Origin: Neorhizobium galegae
GTDB lineage: Bacteria > Pseudomonadota > Alphaproteobacteria > Rhizobiales > Rhizobiaceae
Direction of reading: 5' to 3'
DNA: 64,000 nt
Assembly: GCF_017877055.1 (NCBI RefSeq)
Contig: NZ_JAGIPG010000001.1
Coordinates: 124,001-188,000, forward strand
Shown: positions 39,779 through 48,475 of the stretch, one piece after another
How positions within the stretch are numbered: position 1 is the first letter of the stretch
Layout: the number at the start of each line of letters is the position of its first letter
The notes under the pieces: model-generated
Database searches by the model: none
Told to the model about the DNA's origin: nothing
The model's input: only the letters and a program-made list of their open reading frames with translations
Program-made: the position numbers and the translations under genes

Positions 39779-40054
39779 ATGGCGGTGTTTCTGGTCATAT
39801 TGGAATTTGAGAAGGTTGAATCATACAATCGGGCGCGGAAAAGGATTCAGCCGCTGGTAACCTGCAAGTTATCCGGAACTGCATGGTTGGTAGAATTCGA
39901 TGGAGATGCTTCGGAGCTGCAGCGATATCTTGAGGAAATTATCCTCCAGAATGACAGCTTGTTCGTTTCGGCGTTGAGCCATGATTGGGCGAGCATCAAC
40001 ATGCATACGGCAAGGCGCTGGCTTACGGAGAGGCATGCAACCAACCCTGAGTGA
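39779..40054 (+). CDS. Hypothetical small protein
   Basis: About 91 residues (94 if the ATG at 39770 is used; that start follows GGAGG directly). The predicted pattern of strand and helix (VFLVILEFEK, then RARKRIQPLV) with a short hydrophobic core looks like a real compact protein, not a shadow of another frame. No family was recognised. Confidence 0.45.
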   Translation: MAVFLVILEFEKVESYNRARKRIQPLVTCKLSGTAWLVEFDGDASELQRYLEEIILQNDSLFVSALSHDWASINMHTARRWLTERHATNPE

Positions 40055-40297
40055 TCACCGCAAACCGGTGGTGCCGGGAAGATTAAAGCCCCAGTCTGGT
40101 AAGCCGCCAATTCCAGGTTGACCGGGGCCGTGGGTAATTTATATATAGACATACTCTTGGTGTTCTGATTGAGCCTAACCGCAGATCGGGAGATGGAGGA
40201 GGAGTAGACGCTGGGAGGTTGTCAGCGTCGCTTCTGCCACGGGTTGGATTTCGCAGTTTCAAGTGGCCGCCACGCTATCCCCGGGAGGTCGGGTTTC

Positions 40298-40591
40298 ATG
40301 GTGAGATATTTTCTGAATGTCGATCTGAAGGACGGTTTTATTCCGGACACCGAAGGCCTTGACTTCCTCAATATCGAGAGAGCCATGGCTGAAGTCATAT
40401 CCGGAATGAGAGACATCGTCGTTGAGCATATTCAGCAGGGAGAAGCCTTGGCTTTGCGGGCGATTTCCATCACTGACGATGCCGGCCATCTCATATCGAT
40501 CGTTACTTTGGCCGACGCTCTCAACGGCTCCCTGCCCGGCATAGCGGTATCAGGCCTCAGGTCTAGGTGGGGAAACCGTAACGTTCGGTGA
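40298..40591 (+). CDS. DUF6894-like small protein
   Basis: 97 residues. The N terminus MVRYFLNVDLKDGFIPDTEG followed by a helix (ERAMAEVISGMRDIVVE) fits the small DUF6894-type proteins common in Rhizobiales, whose function is unknown. The ATG at 40298 lies 9 bp after GGGAGG. Its 3' end overlaps the convergent gene by about 29 bp. Confidence 0.62.
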   Translation: MVRYFLNVDLKDGFIPDTEGLDFLNIERAMAEVISGMRDIVVEHIQQGEALALRAISITDDAGHLISIVTLADALNGSLPGIAVSGLRSRWGNRNVR

Positions 40592-41126
40592 TCCCCCAGA
40601 ACATCCTGTTGATCGCGACGAGCGAATTGATGCTTTCGCGGATCCGGCCGATTTCGCGCGTGTCGAGTTCCTCGATCTTCCCGTATTTGATCTCGTCCCT
40701 GCTTTCGAAGATCCGCATCGATTGCGTGATGTTGCGGCCGCTGTCGGGATCGAACGAATAAATGCAGTGGTTGTATTTATTGCGAAGCTTGGCTTCGTCG
40801 GAAAGGCGACGGGTGGCCTCCAGGATTTCCCTGCGGCAGGCCGGTGCGGTCTTGCGCATCTTGGTCAGCCGTTCCACGAGGTCGACGCGGGCCCGGGTCG
40901 TATTCAAGGTCAGGAAGATGATGATCGCCGTTTCCTTGTCCACTTTGGCGAGACCTGCGATCATGTGGATCAGCAGGCTTTCCGTATTGGTCCAGGTATA
41001 ATTCAGCTGTCCGATCAGGAGCAGGATGTCCTGGAGCCTAGTACTTGTCGCCCGAGAGGGAGTGGCCGTCCTGGCCGCGGTTGGTGTCGCCTGCATTGCC
41101 GGTCGTATCCTTGCGTCTATATTCAA
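40563..41126 (-). CDS. Conserved-looking hypothetical protein
   Basis: Up to 187 residues. The first about 30 residues overlap the LuxR gene in another frame and may not be real; no ATG lies inside the non-overlapping part, so the start is uncertain (ATGs at 41126 and 41095). From residue 31 it reads as a helical protein (LQDILLLIGQLNYTWTNTESLLIHMIAGLAK) with a charged C-terminal half. It is directly downstream of and probably co-transcribed with the LuxR-type regulator. No function is proposed. Confidence 0.6.
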   Translation of the reverse strand: MNIDARIRPAMQATPTAARTATPSRATSTRLQDILLLIGQLNYTWTNTESLLIHMIAGLAKVDKETAIIIFLTLNTTRARVDLVERLTKMRKTAPACRREILEATRRLSDEAKLRNKYNHCIYSFDPDSGRNITQSMRIFESRDEIKYGKIEELDTREIGRIRESINSLVAINRMFWGITERYGFPT

Positions 41127-41850
41127 AATAGAGAGCGACGACTTCCGTTCTGTTATGCACGCCGAGTTTGGTGATGATGTTGTGGATATGAATCTTTACG
41201 GTATGTTCGGACAGGCCCAGGGCGGCCGCGATGATCTTGTTCTGATTGCCCATGGCCATCCTGACAAGAATTTCGTTCTCACGTTTTGTCAGCTTTTCGA
41301 TCGCGGATTTGCCGGCCTGATATAAGGCTGGCTTGAGATCCGCCGGCTCTTCGCCTTCCAGAGATGCACTTCTCTGGGCACGGTAACCCGTAGAAGGGAA
41401 ATACGTGCCACCCTTCAATATGATCCGCAGGCCTGACAGAAAGAGGTCGAGATTGACATTGAACGGCAGTATGCCCTGGACGTTTTCAAGCTCTTTCGCT
41501 CTTCGATGATCGGAGGCTATCTCGCCATCATCGGTACCCATCAGCGCAAGGGTGGCAGCAGGATGGTGCCTGGCGAGCTCCGGCCAGTACTCGGCGAGAG
41601 CGGAGGCAAGGCGGACATCCGCCAGTACGAGCTGCACAGGATTGTCGAATTCCACCGAGGCCAGTTTCAGGTCGGGGACAGTCTTGACGCTGAGCCATGG
41701 AAACTCGCTTTCGATGGCCGCCGTCATCGCGGTGGAGATTGTTCCGGGTGAGCAGATGAAGAGGAGTGTTCGGATCGCATTCATTCTCTTCAGGGCGTTT
41801 GTTGCCAGATCCAAGCCGACATGTTGCGAAATACCATGCGGAATTTGCAT
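41038..41850 (-). CDS. LuxR-family response-regulator-like transcription factor
   Basis: This 270-residue protein has a receiver-like N-terminal half (LLFICSPG, LVLADVRLA with a possible phosphoacceptor Asp) and a C-terminal LuxR/FixJ-type helix-turn-helix (LTKRENEILVRMAMGNQNKIIAAALGLSEHTVKIHIHNIITKLGVHNRTE). The acidic cluster of a classical receiver is not obvious at the start, so phosphorylation is uncertain. The ATG at 41850 follows GAAGGGG. It is divergent from the type I secretion locus across a 633-bp gap with inverted repeats and is a good candidate for its regulator. Confidence 0.85.
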   Translation of the reverse strand: MQIPHGISQHVGLDLATNALKRMNAIRTLLFICSPGTISTAMTAAIESEFPWLSVKTVPDLKLASVEFDNPVQLVLADVRLASALAEYWPELARHHPAATLALMGTDDGEIASDHRRAKELENVQGILPFNVNLDLFLSGLRIILKGGTYFPSTGYRAQRSASLEGEEPADLKPALYQAGKSAIEKLTKRENEILVRMAMGNQNKIIAAALGLSEHTVKIHIHNIITKLGVHNRTEVVALYFEYRRKDTTGNAGDTNRGQDGHSLSGDKY

Positions 41851-42483
41851 GGAAATGTCCCCTTCCCGTCGTTGATCGAAAGTACACGCAAAGTGGTGCT
41901 CCGAAGATCTTATTAGGGAACGGTAAACCAAGAGCCGAATGCTGGGAATAGACCGAAGGATTTATGGAATAGATCGAATCGGCCACGGAATGAGGCTTCC
42001 AAGGTCGTTTCCAGGCGAACGGATCATGATCAGGCAGCGTTTCCACCCGTTGAGAGCGAGTTGCTGCATACATAAGGGTAAACACCCGCCGATTTTGGTT
42101 ACGTCTTCTTGATTAGATCATATAGCCCATCTAACTATGCTCACATAGTATTCATCAGGTTGCGCTAGACCGAAATATTACCTTATTTCTTCTGCTCATT
42201 CGGGACACAGTGTCCACCCCGAAGCACTTGAAGAACGAGCGCTAAAGAACGCTTGTCGGCGCAAGATGTAGCGAGTCTGCGATCCAGGGCGCCGCTCATT
42301 CCAAGCTTCTAGGGAAACTAGGGGAGAGGAAAAAATCAGACATCACGAGAGAAAAACCGGCGAACGGTCGCGTTGACGCGCGCCTTGACGCCAGAGGCTG
42401 ATGACTCATTTCAACCGCGACGAGCAAAGACCCCAAAAAGATGAATGGCGGTCACGCCGTCGCAGTCATAAGAGGACTGTGTG
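41851..42483. promoter_or_regulatory. Long divergent regulatory region with inverted repeats
   Basis: 633 bp between the LuxR gene and the secretion locus with no convincing gene. ACTATG-CTCA-CATAGT is at 42134-42149 and GGACAC-A-GTGTCC at 42203-42215. The central part is more AT-rich than the neighbourhood. Its length and the two symmetric sites suggest several regulatory inputs. Promoters were not defined. Confidence 0.5.
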
Positions 42484-44160
42484 ATGGTAGATAAACGCAG
42501 CGTGTTCGACACCTTGGTCGACGATCCTGATAGCCAGGAGCAGCAACAGCAACAGCAACAACAGGAACAACAACAGCAGCAGCAGCAACAGGCCAGCGAC
42601 CAGAGCCAGACGAGCGAGTCGGAGAACCTTAACGGCAACGGAAATGGTAACGGCAACCTGAACCTGAACGGCAACGGCAATCTGAATCTCAACGGCAACT
42701 TTAACGGCAACTTCAACGAAAACGTCAACGAAACCACCGTCGGCGTCGCCGTTGACGTCGATGTTGATCTCGAGAGCTACTTGCCGACGGATGACGACTT
42801 TGCCGATGTTGATATGAACCACAGTTCCATCGATGGGATGTTCAACATCCGCATCGATGACGTGCTCAACAACGCCCTGACCGGTGAAGGCAATGATGTC
42901 GGCAATGTCATCAGTCAGGTGGCCAACATCCAGGACAATGACAAGCTGGAAAACGCCTCCGTCAGCAACGACGGTTCGTTCGAACTGAATGCTACCGCCA
43001 AGGGCGGACTTGCGCTTGCTTCCGATGGGATCAATGCCGGCGGCGGCGGCGGTGACGGCGGAAGCAACGCGGATGCCGACGGCGGTGACGGCGGCAACGG
43101 CGGTACAGCGCTCGGCGGGTTCGCACTTGGCGGCGACGGTCTCGGTGGCCTGGCCGCGAGCGCTGCAATTGGCGGTGACGGCGACGGCGGCGATGCCGAC
43201 GGCGGCGACGGCGATAGCGACGCCGACAGCGGCGATGCCGACGGCGGCAACGGCACTGGCGGCGATGGCGGGCGTGGCGGCGACGCCCTCGGTCTGGGTC
43301 TTGGCCTGGGTCTCGGCCTTGGCGCAGGGCTTGCATTTGCCGGTGACGGCGATAGCGGCGGCGACAGCACCGCCGGAAACGGTGCCGCAGGCGGCAACAG
43401 CGGGAACTCGAGCGGCGGCAGCGCCTCCGACGCGGGCGACGGCGGTGATTCGACCGGCGGAGCCGCAACGACCGACATTGGCGGCAGCCTCGGCCTGATC
43501 AATCCGATCTTCGCAGACGGCGATGGCGGATCAGGCGGTCCTGGTGGTCCCGGCGGCGGAAACAGCGGCGGTGCAGGCGGAGATCCGACCGGCGGCGCGG
43601 GCGGCAGTGGCGGCGAAGCTTCGGATGCCGGTGACGGCGGCGATGGCGGCGGTGCGCTCGGTGCCGGTCTTGGTGCCGGCTTCGGCGCCGGTCTTGGTGC
43701 CGGTTTGGGCGGTGACGGCGCAGCAGGCGGTGGCGGTACCGGTGGCGCAGCGGCAACCGGTGCGGCAACCAGCGGTGATGCTACCGGTGGTGACGCAACA
43801 TCCGGTGCTGGCGAAGGCGGTGCGGCACTCAGTGGCGCATGGGCCGATGGTACCGGCGGCGGTGCCGTGGGTGGCTGGGCATTCGGCGGAGCTGGCGCAG
43901 CCGGCGGCGCGGGTGGCTGGGCCACCACCGGTTCTGGCGGAGCCGGCGGCGATGGCGGCGTCTGGGGCTCGCACAACGGTGACGATGGCTTCGTGACCGG
44001 CACGAGTTCCGCTTCGTCCGACGGATTGATCGAAACCCACGCCTTCAACCAGGACATCGTGATGGGTGCGAACCTGCAGCAGAACGCAATCGACATGACG
44101 ATCGTCGGCGGCGACCTCCACAGCACGGTGGCAGGCGACGACACTCACGACGGCGTCTAA
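42484..44160 (+). CDS. Polyglutamine/Asn-Gly/glycine-rich protein, probable type I secretion substrate
   Basis: A 558-residue low-complexity protein. Residues 18-36 are almost all Gln (eight, Glu, eight). Residues 49-80 are an Asn-Gly/Asn-Leu repeat. Residues 85-180 form an acidic region containing ISQVANIQDND. About 184-505 are Gly/Ala/Asp-rich, with GGDG- and GLGLG-type runs. The C terminus (about 506-558) contains GANLQQNAIDMTIVGGDLH. There is no Sec signal. It lies at the head of a locus with an ABC exporter and a fusion protein, which implies type I export. The GD-rich middle may bind calcium, but canonical RTX nonapeptides (GGxGxDxUx) are not clear. The ATG at 42484 is preceded by AGAGGAC. 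A long opposite-strand frame is a shadow of the Gly codons. Confidence 0.8.
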   Translation: MVDKRSVFDTLVDDPDSQEQQQQQQQQEQQQQQQQQASDQSQTSESENLNGNGNGNGNLNLNGNGNLNLNGNFNGNFNENVNETTVGVAVDVDVDLESYLPTDDDFADVDMNHSSIDGMFNIRIDDVLNNALTGEGNDVGNVISQVANIQDNDKLENASVSNDGSFELNATAKGGLALASDGINAGGGGGDGGSNADADGGDGGNGGTALGGFALGGDGLGGLAASAAIGGDGDGGDADGGDGDSDADSGDADGGNGTGGDGGRGGDALGLGLGLGLGLGAGLAFAGDGDSGGDSTAGNGAAGGNSGNSSGGSASDAGDGGDSTGGAATTDIGGSLGLINPIFADGDGGSGGPGGPGGGNSGGAGGDPTGGAGGSGGEASDAGDGGDGGGALGAGLGAGFGAGLGAGLGGDGAAGGGGTGGAAATGAATSGDATGGDATSGAGEGGAALSGAWADGTGGGAVGGWAFGGAGAAGGAGGWATTGSGGAGGDGGVWGSHNGDDGFVTGTSSASSDGLIETHAFNQDIVMGANLQQNAIDMTIVGGDLHSTVAGDDTHDGV

Positions 44161-44200
44161 GCGACACTGCTCCCTGCTTTAGGCGGAGACTTCACATCGT

Positions 44201-44227
44201 GGACTGCGCAGACCTCCTGCGCAGTCC
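44201..44227 (+). terminator. Strong intercistronic hairpin after the glycine-rich gene
   Basis: GGACTGCGCAG-ACCTC-CTGCGCAGTCC has perfect 11-bp arms, 40 bp after the stop. Only CTCATTCC follows and no T-run, so it is at best a partial terminator. It could keep the exporter genes at lower expression than the first substrate. Confidence 0.6.
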
Positions 44228-44278
44228 CTCATTCCGAACGACCTGTGGTTCAGGCATGCCCATACAAAGGCTGCGGTC

Positions 44279-46312
44279 ATGACGACGATGGACATAATCA
44301 CCGAGGAAATCGCTCATTTCATCGGCCTCTTCCACACGAACGTCGAGGATGCGCGCCTGCGGGATAGCTACCAGGATTTCTCGCTCTACACGCCCGAACA
44401 ATTCATCCCGACATCCGCGGTGATCCACTCCAATTTCGAGGCGCCTTACGAGCTGCTCGGGTTCGATCCGGGCGTGGTCTACAAGGCACCCGCCAGTTTC
44501 ACGCCTATCTGGCATCCCCACTTCGTGGGCCGATACGATCATCCGCCGATTCCCATGGCAGACATCAAGACGTATTACGGCCGGCATGAGATGCCGCAGC
44601 ACGAGTACCCGTTCTACGCAAGCGGCAAGTCCTTCACATGGGAGATACAGCCTCCCGGCTCGGTCGCGAACTTCATCGTTCAGGCCGCCTCGCTTTCCGA
44701 CAACGACAGCTTCGGCGTCGGGGGACATGGCCTGACGTTCAATCCCACGCCGATCGATAACGGCGAGCTGCTGCAGACGGCCAAGGATGTCCTTGCGGAC
44801 GCGCCTATCGGCGATCTCGAAATGCCCAAGTCCACGGCGGATCTTATCGAGATCATCAAAACCGTCGCCAGCCAGTTGGAGGCCCTTTCGGCGGATTCCG
44901 ACGGCCCCATGGAAGCTTTCGTCCATCAATCCACCACGATCGAAGGCATTTACGTCAACGGCATGCTCGTCGATGAGGCGCCGAAGCTGGAGGACCACCA
45001 TTCCTTCAGTGAGGATGACGATGAAGCAGATGATGCCGCCGACGATGGCGATGAAGCCGATGCGGAGGACGATGCCTCGCCATCCAACGTCCACATCTAT
45101 GCGGATGGCTCGGTCGAAGTGGAAGCCTTGGTCGAATTGGTCGGCGGCAACAATACCGTCGTCAATGATGCTGTTCTCAAGAATATCTGGACCGGCGCGA
45201 CGGTAACCGCGGTGGTTGGCAATCATTTCGAGATCAACGCAGTCATCCAGGTAAACGTCATTCAGAATACTGACGCGATCACCTCGGCCATCAGCGGTTG
45301 GACGAACGACGGCGCGCCGGATGAAATATTCAATATTGCGACATTCCACAGGGTCGATCCGCTAGAGGACAGCAACGCTCCAGCAAATGACAGCGGCGGC
45401 TACCCCGCAAGCTGGGCGGTCACAGAGATCCATGGCGATCTGCTGATCGCCAACTGGCTGGAACAGTACATTTTCATGTCCGACAATGACATCGGCATCC
45501 TGTCGTCTTCCGGCGCCACGACCAGGATCATCGCCGGCGACAATACGAGCGTCAACCAGACTTCGATCTACGAACTCAGCCAAGCCTATGATCTGATCCT
45601 GATTGGCGGCAGTCTGTACGATGCCAATATCATTCATCAGACGAACATATTGTTCGACAACGATGTCGTCGGTGCGGTTACGGGTTTCGGAACGACCGGC
45701 GAGGGCACGATATCCAGTGGCGGAAATCTGCTCTGGAACCAGGCCCATATCTACAACATCGGCGGCGCCGACCGCTTTAGCACTCTGCCTTCGGCCTATC
45801 TGGATGCAGCCAGCGATTTTGCCGCCGGCGGAAGAGATATCTCCCAGAGCATTTTGACCGACCCGGCATTTGCGGGAACGACGGGACTGCGCGTTCTTTA
45901 TATCAGCGGTGACTTGCTGAATATCCAGTATATCAGCCAGACCAACATCGTCGGCGACAGCGACCAGATCGCCTTGGCGCTGAATACCCTCAATCCTCAC
46001 GCGGATGCGACGTGGTCGATTTCCACCGGGGGAAATGCACTCATCAACAATGCGGCGATCGCCGACCTGGATTCTCTCGGCATTACCTATGTGGGTGGCG
46101 AGCAATATTCCCAGGAAACGCTTTTTCAATCGGGATTGATTTCGAGCAGCCCGGAATGGGCCGCGCACGATCCCGACGCGCTGGTCAACGAAGCGGTGGC
46201 TTTTCTCGACGATTCCATGCTGGAAGCCGATCCGACCGAGCCCGGCCTCGGAGTGCCAGTAGATCCCGACGGCCAGTATCAGAACGACGGACTACAGCAT
46301 GTGCTCGGATAA
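44279..46312 (+). CDS. Large repeat protein, probable second type I secretion substrate
   Basis: 677 residues with no Sec signal. Residues 1-235 form a non-repetitive N domain of unknown fold. Residues 241-266 are an acidic linker. Residues 285-625 hold alternating repeats of two kinds: a GGN-L--NQA-I type (288, 419, 480, 583) and a GGDLL-x-I-QTNI-x-DND type (313, 385, 442, 543, 606). Both kinds also occur in the preceding glycine-rich protein. The C terminus is acidic (AFLDDSMLEADPTEPGL). A beta-solenoid-like repeat domain is an inference from the pattern. The ORF ends where the exporter ATG begins, so it is tightly linked to the transport genes. No known family was recognised. Confidence 0.78.
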   Translation: MTTMDIITEEIAHFIGLFHTNVEDARLRDSYQDFSLYTPEQFIPTSAVIHSNFEAPYELLGFDPGVVYKAPASFTPIWHPHFVGRYDHPPIPMADIKTYYGRHEMPQHEYPFYASGKSFTWEIQPPGSVANFIVQAASLSDNDSFGVGGHGLTFNPTPIDNGELLQTAKDVLADAPIGDLEMPKSTADLIEIIKTVASQLEALSADSDGPMEAFVHQSTTIEGIYVNGMLVDEAPKLEDHHSFSEDDDEADDAADDGDEADAEDDASPSNVHIYADGSVEVEALVELVGGNNTVVNDAVLKNIWTGATVTAVVGNHFEINAVIQVNVIQNTDAITSAISGWTNDGAPDEIFNIATFHRVDPLEDSNAPANDSGGYPASWAVTEIHGDLLIANWLEQYIFMSDNDIGILSSSGATTRIIAGDNTSVNQTSIYELSQAYDLILIGGSLYDANIIHQTNILFDNDVVGAVTGFGTTGEGTISSGGNLLWNQAHIYNIGGADRFSTLPSAYLDAASDFAAGGRDISQSILTDPAFAGTTGLRVLYISGDLLNIQYISQTNIVGDSDQIALALNTLNPHADATWSISTGGNALINNAAIADLDSLGITYVGGEQYSQETLFQSGLISSSPEWAAHDPDALVNEAVAFLDDSMLEADPTEPGLGVPVDPDGQYQNDGLQHVLG

Positions 46313-46323
46313 TGGGGGGAAAC

Positions 46324-48465
46324 ATGTCGGATGCCCAAAAAAGGGCCGATCTAGAACAGGCCTACGATCACGATGAAGGTCAGCAACCTGCCGGTGAGGA
46401 TATCTATGAAAAATTGGAGCGCGTTGTGGACGAATGCCTGAAACTGTCATCCGGGGGCGCAGCCCCTTCAGCAACGATATCCAGACTGGAACCCAGAAAC
46501 GCCTCGCAGAACCCATCCCGGCCAAATGAAAACTCCGCCGGAGCCGATATTCTGCCCATGCCTGCCAATGACAGGATCATCGAAATCGAGCCGAAGCCCA
46601 CGGTGCGCGAAGCGACGGAGGCAAAGGCGCCGGAAGGCATGATCACGATCGATGCCGACACCGGACCCTTGCGGACCGAAACAAAGACCTTCGGAAAATC
46701 ACCGTCGACCGGCGGCGGCGGCGACGGAACGTTTCACAAGCGTCTCGCCCCGGTCGATTTTTCAGCCAGCCTGCGGGCAGGCGTCAACGCCGTGCGACGG
46801 AACCTGGCGATCGTCATGCTGTTCACCATTGCCAGCAATATCCTGGTGCTTGCGATCCCGGTCTACCTGTTCCAGATATCGGACCGGGTGCTGACCAGCC
46901 GCTCCCTTGACACTCTGGTAATGTTGACGATCGTGATCGTCGGCGCCGTCATCCTGCAAGCTGCCTTCGACGCGCTTCGGCGGTTCATCCTGATGCGGAC
47001 CGCGGTGGAAATCGCAGCGCAGCTCGGCGCCCCGATCCTGAGCGCGGCCGCCCGCGCCTCGCTTCAAAGCAATGGCCGCGAATACCAGGTGCTCGGCGAT
47101 CTTCAGCAGGTTCGATCGTTCCTCGTATCGAGGACCTTGCTCTCGTTCCTCGATGCGCCGATCGCCCCTCTGTTCGTGGTGGCGGTCTTCCTCATCCATC
47201 CCCATCTCGGCCTGATCGTCGTCCTGACGGCCCTCATGCTGCTTGTTTTCACCCAGATCAACCAGCGGATGACGGCCGAGCCGTTTGCCGAAGCCAATAC
47301 GGCGCAGATAAAGGCCAATCTTCATCTGGAATCGATGTCGCGCAATTCGCAGATCATCAATGCGCTCGCGATGATCCCCGAGACGGTACAGATCTGGGGC
47401 AAGGATACCGCCTCCTCGCTGAAGTCGCAGGTCATTGCGCAGGACCGGAATATCACCATCGCGGCCATATCGAAGGCCTGCCGTCTTCTGACGCAGATCG
47501 CAATGCTCGGCTGGGGCGCCTACCTGTCGATCGAGGGGCAGATCACCGGAGGCATGGTGATCGCGGCCTCTATCATTGCGGGTCGCGCCCTGGCGCCGAT
47601 CGAAGGGGCCATCGAAGGATGGAGCCAATACAGCCAATCGCGCGCGGCCTACGCTCGAATAACGGCGCTGCTGAAATCCTCGCCCTTGAATTTCGACCGC
47701 CTGAACCTGCCGAAGCCCGAGGGGCGCCTGGATGTCGAGCGTCTCCTTTATGTGCCGCAGGGAACCAAGCGGGTCGTGCTCAACGGCGTTTCGTTTGCCC
47801 TGCAGCCCGGAGATTCGCTCGCGATCATCGGCAATTCCGGCGCCGGCAAGACCACTCTTGGAAAAATGCTCGTCGGATCGATCCTGCCGACCTCGGGCAG
47901 CGTCCGCCTGGATCTGATGGACCTGAGGAACTGGGATCAGCGGCAATTCGGCGAAAACATAGGCTACCTGCCGCAGGACGTGCAGCTCTTCCCGGGCACG
48001 ATCAAGGCCAATATCGCCCGCATGCGGCATGATGCGGACGACGAGCAGATTTACCGTGCCGCGATGCTGGCCGATGTCCATGAAATGATCGCCAGCCTGC
48101 CTCACGGATACGAAACCGTGGTTGCGGCTGACGGCGCTCCTCTTTCGGGCGGCCAGAAGCAGCGCATCGCGCTGGCCCGGGCATTCTTCGGCGATCCGAG
48201 GATGGTGGTGCTGGACGAGCCGAATTCCAATCTCGACAATGCGGGTGATGCGGCGCTGCTCCATGCACTTCAGCACGCCAAGGAACACAAGATAACCGTC
48301 GCGACGATCACGCAACGTCCTGCCCTCCTCAGCAGCGTCGACAAGGTTCTTTTGCTGGTGAATGGCACCGTCGCGCTGTTCGGGATGCGGGCGGATGTGC
48401 TGAAGGCCATCGAAGCCCGCGGTATCGATATCAATACCGGTTCATTCGGCCATCAGTTGCAATAG
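46324..48465 (+). CDS. Type I secretion ABC exporter (PrtD/PrsD/HlyB-like)
   Basis: 713 residues. The first ~150 residues are a hydrophilic Pro/Glu-rich extension absent from minimal exporters and without a C39 peptidase signature. The membrane domain follows (about 155-400), then the ATPase with Walker A GNSGAGKTTLG, Q-loop LPQDVQLFPG, signature LSGGQKQRIALARAF and Walker B MVVLDEPNSNLD. The H-loop position, usually His, is Gln664 (ATITQRPALL). Its product should move the upstream proteins across both membranes with the following HlyD-like protein and an outer-membrane TolC-type channel, which is not in the window. The ATG at 46324 follows GGGGGGA; one 12 bp earlier overlaps the previous stop. 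Confidence 0.92.
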   Translation: MSDAQKRADLEQAYDHDEGQQPAGEDIYEKLERVVDECLKLSSGGAAPSATISRLEPRNASQNPSRPNENSAGADILPMPANDRIIEIEPKPTVREATEAKAPEGMITIDADTGPLRTETKTFGKSPSTGGGGDGTFHKRLAPVDFSASLRAGVNAVRRNLAIVMLFTIASNILVLAIPVYLFQISDRVLTSRSLDTLVMLTIVIVGAVILQAAFDALRRFILMRTAVEIAAQLGAPILSAAARASLQSNGREYQVLGDLQQVRSFLVSRTLLSFLDAPIAPLFVVAVFLIHPHLGLIVVLTALMLLVFTQINQRMTAEPFAEANTAQIKANLHLESMSRNSQIINALAMIPETVQIWGKDTASSLKSQVIAQDRNITIAAISKACRLLTQIAMLGWGAYLSIEGQITGGMVIAASIIAGRALAPIEGAIEGWSQYSQSRAAYARITALLKSSPLNFDRLNLPKPEGRLDVERLLYVPQGTKRVVLNGVSFALQPGDSLAIIGNSGAGKTTLGKMLVGSILPTSGSVRLDLMDLRNWDQRQFGENIGYLPQDVQLFPGTIKANIARMRHDADDEQIYRAAMLADVHEMIASLPHGYETVVAADGAPLSGGQKQRIALARAFFGDPRMVVLDEPNSNLDNAGDAALLHALQHAKEHKITVATITQRPALLSSVDKVLLLVNGTVALFGMRADVLKAIEARGIDINTGSFGHQLQ

Positions 48466-48475
48466 GGGTTGAGGC

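Noticed and set aside
42535-42720. CRISPR-like or tandem-repeat array
   Set aside because: The repetition is at codon level inside an open frame; there are no spacers of constant length or dyad repeats.
42915-44144. 409-residue Pro/Ala/Ser-rich frame opposite the glycine-rich gene
   Set aside because: GGC/GGT glycine codons read as GCC/ACC and CCG-type codons on the other strand; the composition is fully explained by the plus-strand repeat.
42989-44160. Canonical RTX calcium-binding repeats
   Set aside because: GD-rich runs are present, but the GGxGxDxUx nonapeptide with fixed spacing was not found, so RTX is not claimed.
46012-46323. Longer N terminus for the ABC exporter
   Set aside because: It would overlap most of the end of the repeat-protein gene; the ATG at 46324 has a clear ribosome site.
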